Assembly (NCBI RefSeq): GCF_008271655.1
Contig: NZ_VKKX01000052.1
Span: 176,615-240,614, forward strand
Source of the DNA: Gemmobacter caeruleus
GTDB taxonomy: Bacteria > Pseudomonadota > Alphaproteobacteria > Rhodobacterales > Rhodobacteraceae
Direction: 5' to 3'
DNA: 64,000 bases
Shown here: positions 43,334 to 52,393 of the stretch, piece after piece
Position numbering within the stretch: position 1 is the stretch's first letter
Layout of the letters: each line of letters starts with the position of its first letter
Translations under genes and position numbers: made by a program
Notes under the pieces: generated by a model
Told to the model about the DNA's origin: nothing
Database searches by the model: none
Seen by the model: the letters and a program-made list of their open reading frames with translations, nothing else

Positions 43334-43837
43334 TCAGGCGCGGCCCCAGGCCTCCGCCATGGCGACGCCAAGCGCCTCGGCCGGGTCGCGGTCCCCCCAG
43401 GCGACCAGCTGGAAGGCCGGGTAATAGCGTTCGCAGGCGCCCAGGGCGGCCGAGATCATGTGATCGAACTGTGCGCTGCTGGCAATGGCACCGCCGGCCA
43501 GCGACAGGCCATAGCGCCAGACCATCAGCTTTTGTTCGGGCCAATAGGCAAAGGCGCCGGCCCAGACCTGATCGTTGCACCGGTTGAGCAGATCGTAAAG
43601 CGCGGGTAGACGCGCCGTGGGCGGCTCCATCTCGAAGGTGCAGATCAGGCGCAGCGTCTCGTCCTGCGGCGACCAGGCCAGGGTCAGCGCGTAAGACCGC
43701 CACAGCCCTTCGACCGCCATGGCGATCTGGTTCTCGGTCACCCGGTCGAATTCCCATTGGTGATCGGCGGCCAGCGTCTCGACCATGTCGATGGGGTGCA
43801 GGTCGTCCCCGATGAAGAAATCTTCTGCAAGCGACAT
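43334..43837 (-). CDS. YbjN-domain protein
   Basis: A 167-residue soluble protein of the YbjN (type III secretion chaperone-like) fold: HPIDMVETLAADHQWEFDRV, ENQIAMAVEGLWRSYALTL, LPALYDLLNRCNDQVWAGAF, FDHMISAALGACERYYPAFQ. Role unknown; YbjN affects motility and stress in E. coli. The start MSLAEDFFIGDD is chosen over an ATG 42 nt upstream because the conserved domain begins there. It converges with the pseudo-receiver gene. Confidence 0.82.
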   Translation of the reverse strand: MSLAEDFFIGDDLHPIDMVETLAADHQWEFDRVTENQIAMAVEGLWRSYALTLAWSPQDETLRLICTFEMEPPTARLPALYDLLNRCNDQVWAGAFAYWPEQKLMVWRYGLSLAGGAIASSAQFDHMISAALGACERYYPAFQLVAWGDRDPAEALGVAMAEAWGRA

Positions 43838-43871
43838 GGCACAGCCTCTTGATGCGGCCTGATGCGGAGGG

Positions 43872-43880
43872 TTATCCACA
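43872..43880 (+). other. Single perfect DnaA-box sequence
   Basis: TTATCCACA lies in the 226-nt gap between ybjN and purD. Only one copy is seen and no A/T-rich unwinding region surrounds it, so it is not an origin by itself. The rest of this gap holds nothing I can name. Confidence 0.3.
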
Positions 43881-44063
43881 AGCGGCTGGGAGATGGGCTA
43901 TGTGCAGCGGAAGCCCGGGTCACCCTTACTAGATATGGTGTGCCGAAAGGGGAAGCCTGTAAAGAACCTTTTGCGCAAATCTTCTGTTGATAACTCCGCG
44001 CCTTGCCTTGCCTGCCCGCGGGCGCGTATGACCGCCGCGAAGTGGATCAAGCGGGGCAGGCGG

Positions 44064-45326
44064 ATGAATATCCTGATTCTGGGCAGCGGCGGGCGTGAAC
44101 ATGCTTTGGCCTGGGCGGTGAAGCAGAACCCGAAATGCGACCGGCTGATCGTGGCGCCGGGCAATGCGGGGATCGCGGCGATTGCCGAATGTGCCAGCCT
44201 CGATATCCTTTCCGGCGCGCAGGTCGTGCGCTTTTGCGAAGAAAACGCCATCGACTTTGTCATCGTCGGCCCCGAGGCGCCGCTGGCGGCCGGTGTGGCG
44301 GATGCGACCCGCGCCGCCGGCATCCTGACCTTCGGTCCGAGCGCCGAGGCCGCGCGGCTGGAGGCCTCCAAAGGCTTCACCAAGGAAATCTGCGATGCCT
44401 GCGCTGCGCCGACCGCCGGGTATGCGCGCTTTTCGGATGCCGAGGCGGCCCGGGACTATATCCGCCGTGTCGGCGCGCCGCTGGTGGTCAAGGCCGATGG
44501 GCTGGCCGCCGGCAAGGGCGTGATCATGGGCATGACCGAGGCCGAGGCGCTGGCCGGGATCGACGAGATTTTCGGGGGTGCCTTTGGCGCCGCGGGCGCC
44601 GAGGTGGTGATCGAGGAATTCATGGAAGGGGAGGAGGCGAGCTTCTTCATCCTGTCCGACGGCAAGACCGCGCTGCCCATCGGCACCGCGCAGGATCACA
44701 AGCGGGTGGGCGACGGCGATACCGGCCCCAATACCGGCGGGATGGGCGCCTATTCCCCGGCGCCGGTGCTGACCGATGCCATTGCGCAGGCCGCGCTGGA
44801 CGAGATCGTTCTGCCCACCATCGCCGAAATGGCCCGGCGCGGCACGCCCTATCAGGGGGTGCTTTATGCGGGCCTGATGATCCAGAATGGCAAGGCGCGG
44901 CTGGTCGAATACAACTGCCGCTTCGGCGACCCGGAATGTCAGGTGCTGATGCTGCGGCTGGGCGCGCAGGCGCTTGATCTGCTGCAAGCCTGCGCCGAGG
45001 GGCGGCTGGCCGAAATGCGGGTGAACTGGGCCGAGGATCACGCGCTGACCGTGGTCATGGCGGCAAAAGGCTATCCCGGTGCCTATGAAAAAGGTAGCGT
45101 GATCAAGGGGCTGGACGATCTGCCCGAAGACAGCCGCAATATGGTGTTCCATGCCGGCACAGCGGCGCGCGACGGCGCGATCGTCGCGACCGGCGGGCGG
45201 GTGCTGAACGTGACCGCGCGCGGCGACAGTCTGGCCGAGGCGCAGGCGCGCGCCTATGCCATGGTCGATGCGATCGACTGGCCCGAGGGGTTCTGCCGCC
45301 GCGATATCGGCTGGCGCGCGCTGTAA
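44064..45326 (+). CDS. purD: Phosphoribosylamine-glycine ligase
   Basis: A 420-residue ATP-grasp enzyme, the usual length. It joins glycine to 5-phosphoribosylamine in purine synthesis. The N-domain is MNILILGSGGREHALAWAVK with FVIVGPEAPLAAGV; the ATP-grasp part has VVKADGLAAGKGVIMG, EVVIEEFMEGEEASFF, PNTGGMGAYSPAP and LVEYNCRFGDPECQVLML. The start at 44064 gives the standard N-terminus; an open frame continues 57 codons upstream without likeness. A weak GGCGG precedes the ATG. xseA follows after 42 nt. Confidence 0.96.
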   Translation: MNILILGSGGREHALAWAVKQNPKCDRLIVAPGNAGIAAIAECASLDILSGAQVVRFCEENAIDFVIVGPEAPLAAGVADATRAAGILTFGPSAEAARLEASKGFTKEICDACAAPTAGYARFSDAEAARDYIRRVGAPLVVKADGLAAGKGVIMGMTEAEALAGIDEIFGGAFGAAGAEVVIEEFMEGEEASFFILSDGKTALPIGTAQDHKRVGDGDTGPNTGGMGAYSPAPVLTDAIAQAALDEIVLPTIAEMARRGTPYQGVLYAGLMIQNGKARLVEYNCRFGDPECQVLMLRLGAQALDLLQACAEGRLAEMRVNWAEDHALTVVMAAKGYPGAYEKGSVIKGLDDLPEDSRNMVFHAGTAARDGAIVATGGRVLNVTARGDSLAEAQARAYAMVDAIDWPEGFCRRDIGWRAL

Positions 45327-45368
45327 GCGGCGCCTTGCGCGCCCCTGCCGGCTTTGGCATGAAGGGCC

Positions 45369-46967
45369 ATGGACCTGTTTGAAGACCCCGCCCCCACGGG
45401 CAACCAGCCGGAATTCACCGTCTCGGAGCTTTCGGGCGCGGTGAAGCGCGTGATCGAGGGCGAGTTCGGCCTGGTTCGCGTGCGGGGCGAGGTGGGGCGC
45501 GTGTCGCGCCCGTCCTCGGGGCATATGTATTTCGACCTCAAGGATGACCGCGCCGTCATCGCCGCCGTGTCCTGGAAGGGGCAGGTGGCGCGGATGCAGG
45601 TCCGCCCCGAAGAGGGGATGGAGGTCGTGGCCACCGGCCGGATGACCACCTTTCCCGGCCAGTCGAAATATCAGCTGATCGTCGATGACGTGGCGCCGGC
45701 GGGGGCGGGCGCGCTGATGGCCATGCTGGAAAAGCGCCGCGCGGCCCTTCAGGCCGAGGGGCTGTTCGACCCCGCGCGCAAGCAGCCGATCCCCTATCTG
45801 CCCGAGGTGATCGGGGTGGTCACCTCGCCCTCGGGCGCGGTGATCCGCGACATCCTGCACCGGCTGCGCGACCGCTTTCCGCGCCATGTGCTGATCTGGC
45901 CGGTGGCGGTGCAGGGGCAGGATTGCGCGGCGCAGGTGGCGGCGGCCATTCGCGGCTTCAACGCCATCGAACCCGGTGGGCCGGTGCCGCGCCCCGATCT
46001 GCTGATCGTGGCACGCGGCGGCGGGTCGCTGGAGGATCTCTGGGGTTTCAACGAAGAAATCGTGGTGCGGGCGGCGGCGGCAAGCCGTATCCCGCTGATC
46101 TCGGCCGTGGGGCATGAAACCGATACAACGCTGATCGACTTTGCCGTCGATCGCCGCGCGCCCACCCCGACCGCCGCCGCCGAAATGGCGGTGCCGGTGC
46201 GGGGCGAATTGCTGGCCACGGTGGAAAATCTGGGGGCGCGGCTGACCCGCGCGCTGACGCAAGGCGCCGAACGGCGGGGCCAGCGGCTGCGCGATCTGGC
46301 GCGCGCGCTGCCGCGCCTGGACAGCCTGCTGGCCGGGCCGGGGCAGCGCTTCGATACGGCGGTGCAGCGGCTGGGCGGGGCGCTTGGCCTGGCGGTCAGC
46401 CGCAAGCGCGCGGCCTATGCGGCGCGGGCCGGGCGGTTGACGCCGGGGGCGCTGCTGGCGCTGATCGCGCGGCGGCGCGACGCCATCGACAAGCGCGGCG
46501 CCGATCTGGAGGCGCGGTTCCTGCGCCGGGCGGATGCGCGCCATGCGGCCTTTGACAAATGGGCCAGCCGGCTGGCGCCAGCCCTGCATCGGCTGATCGC
46601 GCAGGCCGACCGGCAGCAGGCCGAGGGCGCTGCGCGGCTGGCCGGCCTGTCGGCGCGGCTGGAGACGGCACAGGCCGCGCGCCTGAGCGACGGCGCGCGC
46701 CGGCTGGACGCGCTGGAGCGGATGCGTCAGACGCTGGGCCACCACGCGACGCTGCGGCGCGGCTTTGCGGTGGTGCGGGCCGGCGGGCAGGTGGTGACCG
46801 CGGCCAGCCTCGCCGCGCAGGCTCCGTTGCTGGAGATCGAGTTCCATGACGGCCGCGTGACCGCGCGCCCTGATGCCGGAACCGCCAGCCCGGCCCCCGC
46901 GCCGCGCCCGCCCGCCCCGGCGCGCAAGCCGCGCGATGGCGGCGAGGGGCAGGGCAGCCTGTTCTGA
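45369..46967 (+). CDS. xseA: Exodeoxyribonuclease VII large subunit
   Basis: A 532-residue protein. An N-terminal OB-fold (FTVSELSGAVKRVIEGEFGL, SSGHMYFDLKDDRAVIAAV) binds single-stranded DNA. The catalytic domain has VTSPSGAVIRDILHRLRDRF, ARGGGSLEDLWGFNEEIVVR, SAVGHETDTTLIDFAVDRRA and PTPTAAAEMAVP. A long coiled coil of Arg/Ala-rich helices (about 280-450) binds the small XseB subunits, and the tail is Pro-rich (about 500-520). With XseB it degrades single-stranded DNA to short oligonucleotides. It follows purD on the same strand. Confidence 0.96.
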   Translation: MDLFEDPAPTGNQPEFTVSELSGAVKRVIEGEFGLVRVRGEVGRVSRPSSGHMYFDLKDDRAVIAAVSWKGQVARMQVRPEEGMEVVATGRMTTFPGQSKYQLIVDDVAPAGAGALMAMLEKRRAALQAEGLFDPARKQPIPYLPEVIGVVTSPSGAVIRDILHRLRDRFPRHVLIWPVAVQGQDCAAQVAAAIRGFNAIEPGGPVPRPDLLIVARGGGSLEDLWGFNEEIVVRAAAASRIPLISAVGHETDTTLIDFAVDRRAPTPTAAAEMAVPVRGELLATVENLGARLTRALTQGAERRGQRLRDLARALPRLDSLLAGPGQRFDTAVQRLGGALGLAVSRKRAAYAARAGRLTPGALLALIARRRDAIDKRGADLEARFLRRADARHAAFDKWASRLAPALHRLIAQADRQQAEGAARLAGLSARLETAQAARLSDGARRLDALERMRQTLGHHATLRRGFAVVRAGGQVVTAASLAAQAPLLEIEFHDGRVTARPDAGTASPAPAPRPPAPARKPRDGGEGQGSLF

Positions 46968-46971
46968 GCAT

Positions 46972-47376
46972 TCAGGCCGCCGGCTCCAGATCCGGGCAGC
47001 TCAGCCGCCCCGCCCGGGGCTTCAGCAGGATCGGCGCGCCGCCGGTATCGCCCTCCAGATGCGCGGCCAGGCCGCCCTCGGCATCGGTGCGATAGCTCCA
47101 GCACCAGCGGGTTTCCTGCCCTTCGTAATCAAAGCAGATCAGCCCCTCGGGCGTGTCGGACCAATGGCCGCGCATGCAGCCCTCGCCATCCTGCCAGATC
47201 ACCCGGCGGCCCGGCAGATACTGTTCCGCGCCATAAAGGGCGCCGCCGTCATAGTGATCCATCACCCGGCCGCGGGTGAACTGGTCAAAGCCCGCGGCAT
47301 CAAGGGGGGCTGCGTTCTTGTCCTGCGCCATGGCGGGCAGGGCCAGCACCAGCGACAGGATCAGCGCCGCCCTCAT
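46972..47376 (-). CDS. Small secreted protein, tandem paralogue 2
   Basis: A 134-residue protein with a signal peptide (MRAALILSLVLALPAMAQD). The mature domain is LDAAGFDQFTRGRVMDHYDG, GALYGAEQYLPGRRVIWQDG, then CMRGHWSDTPEGLICFDYEG and CWSYRTDAEGG. Cysteine spacing suggests one or two disulfides. It is clearly related to the next gene (47373): both share the xxFxxxxxGxxxxYxxGxxxGxEQYLPGRRVxW pattern. Function unknown. Its ATG overlaps the stop of that gene (ATGA), so they are translated together. Confidence 0.8.
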   Translation of the reverse strand: MRAALILSLVLALPAMAQDKNAAPLDAAGFDQFTRGRVMDHYDGGALYGAEQYLPGRRVIWQDGEGCMRGHWSDTPEGLICFDYEGQETRWCWSYRTDAEGGLAAHLEGDTGGAPILLKPRAGRLSCPDLEPAA

Positions 47377-47780
47377 GCGCCGACATCCGGGCCGGAACAT
47401 TGCAGCGGCCCCGCGCTTTCGCGCACCACCGACAATTCGGTGCCCTGCGGGTCGCCCTGAAACCGCGCGCGCAGCCCGCCCGCATCGCGCCAGAACTGCC
47501 AGCATTGCGGGTCGTCGCGATCCTCATAGACGAAACAGATCAGGCGGTCGGCCTCATACCAATGGCCGATCTTGCAGATATCGCCGGTAAAGGCCCAGCG
47601 GACCCGGCGGCCGGGCAGATATTGCTCGGTCCCGAAGATCGCGCCGCCTTCGGCATAGGTCAGGGTCTTGCCGGTGGCATAGGCCTCAAAGGCGGCGGCA
47701 TCCATCGGCGCCTCATCCTGTGCGGCAAGGGCCAGCGGGAAAAGGGCGGCGGCAAAGGCAGACAGAAACAGCAGGCGCAT
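47373..47780 (-). CDS. Small secreted protein, tandem paralogue 1
   Basis: A 135-residue protein with a signal peptide (MRLLFLSAFAAALFPLALAA) and the domain AAFEAYATGKTLTYAEGGAI, FGTEQYLPGRRVRWAF, CKIGHWYEADRLICFVYED, CWQFWRDAGG. The cysteines align with those of the downstream paralogue at 46972. Family unknown to me. The start at 47780 gives the signal peptide; 73 upstream in-frame codons look like shadow sequence. The 212 nt upstream separate it from the divergent response-regulator gene. Confidence 0.8.
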   Translation of the reverse strand: MRLLFLSAFAAALFPLALAAQDEAPMDAAAFEAYATGKTLTYAEGGAIFGTEQYLPGRRVRWAFTGDICKIGHWYEADRLICFVYEDRDDPQCWQFWRDAGGLRARFQGDPQGTELSVVRESAGPLQCSGPDVGA

Positions 47781-47992
47781 GACCGATCCGGGGCAAGAAG
47801 GCCACCAGTCTGGCAGAGCCGGGCGCCCTTGGCCAGAGCGACCGCGCTGCGGACAGGCGGCCCGCGCATACGGCACCAATGTCGCAACGGCAGGCTTTTG
47901 ACATGCGGCAGCTTTCCGCCGATAGTCGGAACAGAGGAGCCGGCGGCGCATCGGATGCGGCGACGGCGCGCGGGGGAGTTGGAGGAACGCCC

Positions 47993-48364
47993 TTGGCACA
48001 TCATGCCATGCTGATCGAGGACGAGCCGAACATCACCGAGGCGATCCGCTTTCTGCTGATGCGCGAGGGCTGGCAGGTCACGGCATTGCCCGACGGGCAC
48101 GAGGCCGAGACCGCGCTGCGCGCCACACAGCCCGATCTGCTGATCCTCGACACCATGCTGCCCGGCCGCTCGGGGCTGGAGATCCTGAGCGCGCTGCGCG
48201 CCGACCCGGCGCTGGAGGCGCTGCCGGTGCTGATGCTGACCGCGCGCGGCCAGCCCCGCGACCGCGAGGCGGCGGAACAGGCGGGGGCCAGCCTTTTCAT
48301 GGCCAAGCCGTTTTCCAACGCCGATTTCGTGGCCGCCGCCCGGTCTCTGGTGGGGGCGGGATGA
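47993..48364 (+). CDS. Single-domain response regulator
   Basis: A 123-residue receiver domain with no output domain: acidic pair in HAMLIEDEPNITEAIRFLL, phospho-acceptor Asp in PDLLILDTMLPGRSGLEIL, Thr/Ser switch in VLMLTARGQPRD, and Lys in LFMAKPFSNADF. The best start is a TTG at 47993, because GGAGG stands 7 nt before it and no ATG lies suitably placed before the conserved start. It overlaps the following small membrane gene (ATGA), which in turn overlaps a transporter-fused histidine kinase, its likely phosphodonor. Confidence 0.85.
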   Translation: MAHHAMLIEDEPNITEAIRFLLMREGWQVTALPDGHEAETALRATQPDLLILDTMLPGRSGLEILSALRADPALEALPVLMLTARGQPRDREAAEQAGASLFMAKPFSNADFVAAARSLVGAG

Positions 48365-48663
48365 AGCGGCGCAGCCCGGTCTTTCTGGCCCGTCGCGCCT
48401 ATCGCCTGCGCCGCCTGCGCGACGCGGCGCGCCTTTTGCCGCTGGTGGGGATGTTCTTCTTTCTGCTGCCGATCCTCTGGGCGCCGGGGGCGACCGACCG
48501 GCGCGATACCGCGATCGACGGCATCTATCTCTTTGTGATCTGGGGCCTGCTGATCGCCATCGCGGCGCTTCTGGCGCGGCCGCTGGGCACCGGCGAGGAA
48601 CCCGAGGCCGGCGAGGGGCAGGAGCGGGACGACAGCGACATCCCGCCCGGAGGGCCGCGCTGA
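48361..48663 (+). CDS. Small two-span membrane protein between response regulator and kinase
   Basis: A 100-residue protein with a basic N-terminus (KRRSPVFLARRAYRLRRLRD), two membrane helices (LLPLVGMFFFLLPILWA and IDGIYLFVIWGLLIAIAALL) and an acidic tail (TGEEPEAGEGQERDDSD). The position matches the small membrane partner seen beside many symporter-type proteins of the acetate permease group, but the sequence is not a clear DUF485. It overlaps genes on both sides by one to four bases, so it is surely co-translated with the kinase. Confidence 0.75.
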   Translation: MKRRSPVFLARRAYRLRRLRDAARLLPLVGMFFFLLPILWAPGATDRRDTAIDGIYLFVIWGLLIAIAALLARPLGTGEEPEAGEGQERDDSDIPPGGPR

Positions 48664-51362
48664 TGCCCTTCAACCTGCTGGTCCTTGCCTGCCTGACCTA
48701 TGTGGCCTTCCTGTTCCTGATCGCCTTCGTGGCGGAACGGCGCGCGCTCAGCGGGGGGCGGCGCTGGCTGGGCTCGCCCCTCGTCTATACCCTGTCGCTG
48801 TCGATCTATTGCACCGCCTGGACGTTTTACGGTGCCGTCGGCTATGCGGCGCGGTCGGGGCTGGAATTCGTCACCATCTATCTGGGGCCGACGCTGGTTT
48901 TCGTCGGCTGGTGGTGGGTCTTGCGCAAGCTGGTGCGGATCGGCCGGCAACAGCGCGTGACCTCCATCGCCGACATGATCTCCAGCCGCTATGGCAAATC
49001 GAGCGGTCTGGGCGTGATCGTGACGCTGATCTGCGTGGTGGCGGCCACGCCCTATATCGCGCTGCAATTGCAATCGGTGACGCTCAGCTTTGGGGTCTTT
49101 GCCGCCGCCGGCACCTATGGCTGGGCCTTGCCCGACACCAATTCCACCGCGCTCTGGGTCGCGGGGGGGCTGGCGCTGTTCACCATCCTGTTCGGCACCC
49201 GCAACCTGGACGCCAATGAACAGCATACCGGCGTGGTGATCGCCATCGCGGTCGAGGCGGTGGTAAAGCTGGTCGCGCTGATCGCCGTGGGCATCTTCGT
49301 GGTCTGGGTGGTGGCCGACGGGCCGGGCGATATCGTGGCGCGCATCAACGACTCGCGCATTGCCGACTGGGATCTGGTGCCCTCCCGCTGGGCGGGGCTG
49401 ATCGCGCTGTCGGCGGCGGCGGTGATCACGCTGCCGCGGATGTTTCAGGTTCTGGTCGTGGAATGCGGCGATGACCGCAATCTGGGCACCGCAAGCTGGG
49501 CCTTCCCGCTTTATCTGGCGGGGATGAGCATCTTTGTGGTGCCGATCGCGGTGGTCGGGCTGAAGGTGATGCCCGAAGGCGCCAACCCCGACCTGTTCGT
49601 GCTGACGCTGCCGCTCAGCCAGGGACAGGGGGGGCTGGCCATGCTGGCCTTCCTGGGCGGCTTTTCCTCGGCCACCTCGATGGTCATCGTGGCCTCCATC
49701 GCGCTGGCGACCATGGTGTCGAACCATGTGGTCATGCCGCTCTGGCTGCGGCTGCGGCCGGCGCGGGCGGTCTCGGGCGATGTGCGGCGGCTGGTGCTGA
49801 ACGCGCGGCGCTTTTCCATCGCCGGGGTGCTGGGGCTGGGATACCTGTATTACTCGCTCTCGGGCGGGTCGGCGGCGCTGGCGGCGATCGGGCTGATTTC
49901 CTTTGCCGGGGTGGCGCAGATGCTGCCGGCGATGCTGGGCGGCATCTTCTGGCGCGGAGCGACACGGGTCGGGGCGGGGATCGGCCTTGTCACCGGCTTT
50001 GCCGTCTGGGCCTATACGCTGTTCCTGCCCAGCTTTGGCCCCGGCGGGGTCTTCCCGCTGGAGGTCTTTACCATCGGCCCCTTCGGCCTGGGCTGGCTGC
50101 GCCCGCAGGCCCTGTTCGGGGTCGAGGGGATGGACCCGCTGATCCATGCCCTGTTCTGGAGCCTGACCTGCAACACCGCGTGTTTCGCGCTTGGTTCGCT
50201 TTTGTCCTTCCCCTCGCCGGTGGAACGGGTGCAGGGGCTGGCCTTCGTCAATGTCTTTGACACCGAACGCGCCGAACCCCGCGCCTGGGAGGTGGGCCGG
50301 GTGGAGCCGGAAGAGCTGTTGAAGCTCGCGCAGCGCATCCTGGGTGACGAACTGGCGCTCGCCTTCTTTGAAACCGCCGCGCAGGCGCAGGGCACTGGCG
50401 GCTATCTGCCCGATCCGACCCCGGAATTTCTGGATGCGCTGGAACGGAAACTGGCCGGCGCCGTGGGGGCCGCCGCCGCCCATGCGATGATCGCCGAACT
50501 GGCGGGGCGCGCGCGGGTGACGGTGGCCGACCTGATCCGCGTCGCCGATGAAACCGCGCAGATCATGGAATATTCCAGCACGCTGGAAAGCCAGCGCGAG
50601 GAACTGGAACGCACCGCCCGCCAACTGCGCGAGGCCAATGAAAAACTGACCCAGCTTTCGATCCAGAAGGATGCCTTTCTCAGCCAGATCAGCCATGAAT
50701 TGCGCACGCCCATGACCTCCATCCGCGCCTTTTCCGAGATCCTGATGGAAGGCGACGTGCCCCCCGAAATGGCGGCGCAGCAGGCGCGCATCATCCATGA
50801 CGAGGCGATTCGCCTGACGCGGCTGCTGGATGACCTGCTCAATCTCAGCGTGCTGGAAAACGGCACGGTGCAGCTTGACCTGCGGCTGGCGAACCTGAAC
50901 GAACTGATCGACAAGGCGTTGCGGGCGGCTGGCCAGACCCGGCCGGAACGGGTCTTCGTCGTGCATCGCGACCTGCCGTCCGAGGCGCTGTTCCTGCGCA
51001 CCGACCCCGACAGGCTGGCGCAGGTCTTCATCAACCTGATCTCCAACAGCCGCAAATATTGCGACGCCGCGCGGCCGGAGCTGAAGATCAACGTCAAGCA
51101 GCGCGGGGCGCGGGTGATCGTCGATTTCATCGACAATGGCTCGGGCATTCCCAAGGACAAGCAGCAGATCATCTTCGAGAAATTCACCCGGCTGACCGAT
51201 TCTGCCCGGGCCGGCGGGGCGGGGCTCGGCCTTGCGATCTGCCGCGAGATCATGGCCAATCTGGGGGGCACCATCGCCTATCTGCCGGCGCAGGGCGGGG
51301 CGGCCTTTCGTGTGACGCTGCCCTTGCGGCTGGAAAAACATCCCTTCGCGGATGCAGCGTAA
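48663..51362 (+). CDS. Sodium:solute symporter-fused sensor histidine kinase (CrbS/CbrA-like)
   Basis: An 899-residue protein. Residues about 1-490 form a 12-13 helix sodium/solute symporter module (IYCTAWTFYGAVGYAARSG, SIADMISSRYGKSSGLG, FSSATSMVIVASIALATMV). A linker and coiled coil (about 640-665, REELERTARQLREANEKL) lead to a HisKA domain with H-box SQISHELRTPMTSIRAFSEI (phospho-His678). The HATPase domain follows: N-box FINLISNSRKY, G1 DFIDNGSGIPKDKQ, G2 GGAGLGLAICREIM. Kinases of this build sense or transport small acids such as acetate or amino acids. Partner genes are the receiver at 47993 and the small membrane protein it overlaps. Confidence 0.93.
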   Translation: MPFNLLVLACLTYVAFLFLIAFVAERRALSGGRRWLGSPLVYTLSLSIYCTAWTFYGAVGYAARSGLEFVTIYLGPTLVFVGWWWVLRKLVRIGRQQRVTSIADMISSRYGKSSGLGVIVTLICVVAATPYIALQLQSVTLSFGVFAAAGTYGWALPDTNSTALWVAGGLALFTILFGTRNLDANEQHTGVVIAIAVEAVVKLVALIAVGIFVVWVVADGPGDIVARINDSRIADWDLVPSRWAGLIALSAAAVITLPRMFQVLVVECGDDRNLGTASWAFPLYLAGMSIFVVPIAVVGLKVMPEGANPDLFVLTLPLSQGQGGLAMLAFLGGFSSATSMVIVASIALATMVSNHVVMPLWLRLRPARAVSGDVRRLVLNARRFSIAGVLGLGYLYYSLSGGSAALAAIGLISFAGVAQMLPAMLGGIFWRGATRVGAGIGLVTGFAVWAYTLFLPSFGPGGVFPLEVFTIGPFGLGWLRPQALFGVEGMDPLIHALFWSLTCNTACFALGSLLSFPSPVERVQGLAFVNVFDTERAEPRAWEVGRVEPEELLKLAQRILGDELALAFFETAAQAQGTGGYLPDPTPEFLDALERKLAGAVGAAAAHAMIAELAGRARVTVADLIRVADETAQIMEYSSTLESQREELERTARQLREANEKLTQLSIQKDAFLSQISHELRTPMTSIRAFSEILMEGDVPPEMAAQQARIIHDEAIRLTRLLDDLLNLSVLENGTVQLDLRLANLNELIDKALRAAGQTRPERVFVVHRDLPSEALFLRTDPDRLAQVFINLISNSRKYCDAARPELKINVKQRGARVIVDFIDNGSGIPKDKQQIIFEKFTRLTDSARAGGAGLGLAICREIMANLGGTIAYLPAQGGAAFRVTLPLRLEKHPFADAA

Positions 51363-51436
51363 CGCTTTGTTAGGTCTTTCGCGTCCATTCTGACGGGGCC
51401 GGGCCTTCCGGCACGGAACGGGCGGGAGAAGACGCT

Positions 51437-52390
51437 GTGGATCAGGGCATCATCCGACGCAAGCTTGTCGGTGCGGCGCGGGCGGCCGCCGCCCCGGAAA
51501 GCGGGGCGGAACGGGCGCTGCCGCTGGCACTGGCGCGTGCCGCGCGCGACGGCTTTGGGTTGGTGCTGGAATGCCCGGCGGTGCGCTCGCATCGCTATTC
51601 GCTGGCGGAACTGCTGGAACTGCCCCCCGAACGCGGCCTGATCCTGCTGCTGGAGGGGCCGCGCGCCGCCATGGGAGCGATGATCCTGTCGCCCGACCTT
51701 CTGGCCGGTCTGATCGAGGCGCAGACGCTGGGCCGGGTCAGCGCGCAGCCGGTCCTGCCGCGCAAGCCCACGCGCACCGATGCCGCCATGGTGGCCGATT
51801 GGGCCGATCAGGTGCTGCTCGGGCTGGAGGAGGGGCTGCTGGCCGAAGAGGATCTGGTCTGGACCGACGGCTTTCGCTACGCGAGCTACCTTGACGAGGC
51901 GCGGCCGCTGGCCCTGCTGCTGGAAGATACCGCCTACAAGGTGCTGGTGCTGCGCTGCGATCTGGGCGGGGTGCGGCAGGGCGATCTGATCCTCGCCCTC
52001 CCGGCCGAGGGGCATGGCCGCCGCCCGCATCGCGCGCCGCCACAGCCCGGGCCGGAACCGGCACAGGGCGCGGATTTCCAGGCTGCGCTGGTCGCCGGTG
52101 TGATGGAGGCCGAGGTGGTGGTGCAGGGCGTGCTGACCCGCATCACCCTGCCGCTTTCGGCGCTGCTGGCGCTGGCGCCGGGCGCCGTGCTGCACCTGCC
52201 GCAAGCGGCACTTGACCGGATCGAACTTGCGGGGCTGGACGGGCGCTGCCGGGGTCTGGCGCGTCTGGGTCAGGCCCGCGGCCAGCGCGCGCTGCGCCTC
52301 AGCCAGATCTCGGGCCAGGAAGCGGCCCCCGCCGCCGTCGCGGTGACCCAACCTGACGCGCCCGCGCTGCCGCTGGCCAAGACGGGATAG
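51437..52390 (+). CDS. FliM/FliN-family (SpoA domain) protein
   Basis: A 317-residue protein with GTG start. The middle region follows the FliM core (SHRYSLAELLELPPERGLIL, LLAGLIEAQTLGRVSAQPVL, PTRTDAAMVADWADQVLLGL). The C-terminal SpoA-like domain is VMEAEVVVQGVLTRITLPLS, ALLALAPGAVLHLPQAALDR. FliM/FliN proteins build the flagellar switch complex. No other flagellar gene is in the window, so this may be a diverged isolated member. It is 74 nt after the kinase gene and could share its transcript. Confidence 0.78.
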   Translation: MDQGIIRRKLVGAARAAAAPESGAERALPLALARAARDGFGLVLECPAVRSHRYSLAELLELPPERGLILLLEGPRAAMGAMILSPDLLAGLIEAQTLGRVSAQPVLPRKPTRTDAAMVADWADQVLLGLEEGLLAEEDLVWTDGFRYASYLDEARPLALLLEDTAYKVLVLRCDLGGVRQGDLILALPAEGHGRRPHRAPPQPGPEPAQGADFQAALVAGVMEAEVVVQGVLTRITLPLSALLALAPGAVLHLPQAALDRIELAGLDGRCRGLARLGQARGQRALRLSQISGQEAAPAAVAVTQPDAPALPLAKTG

Positions 52391-52393
52391 GGA

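Noticed and set aside
43872..43880. DnaA box as a replication origin
   Set aside because: Only a single TTATCCACA is seen, with no cluster, no A/T-rich unwinding element and no dnaA, repABC or parAB genes nearby.
43929..46847. 972-codon open frame on the minus strand
   Set aside because: It is antisense to purD and xseA, both certain genes, and is His/Arg/Gln-rich.
48525..51341. 938-codon open frame on the minus strand
   Set aside because: It lies opposite the symporter-fused kinase, whose motifs are all present on the plus strand.
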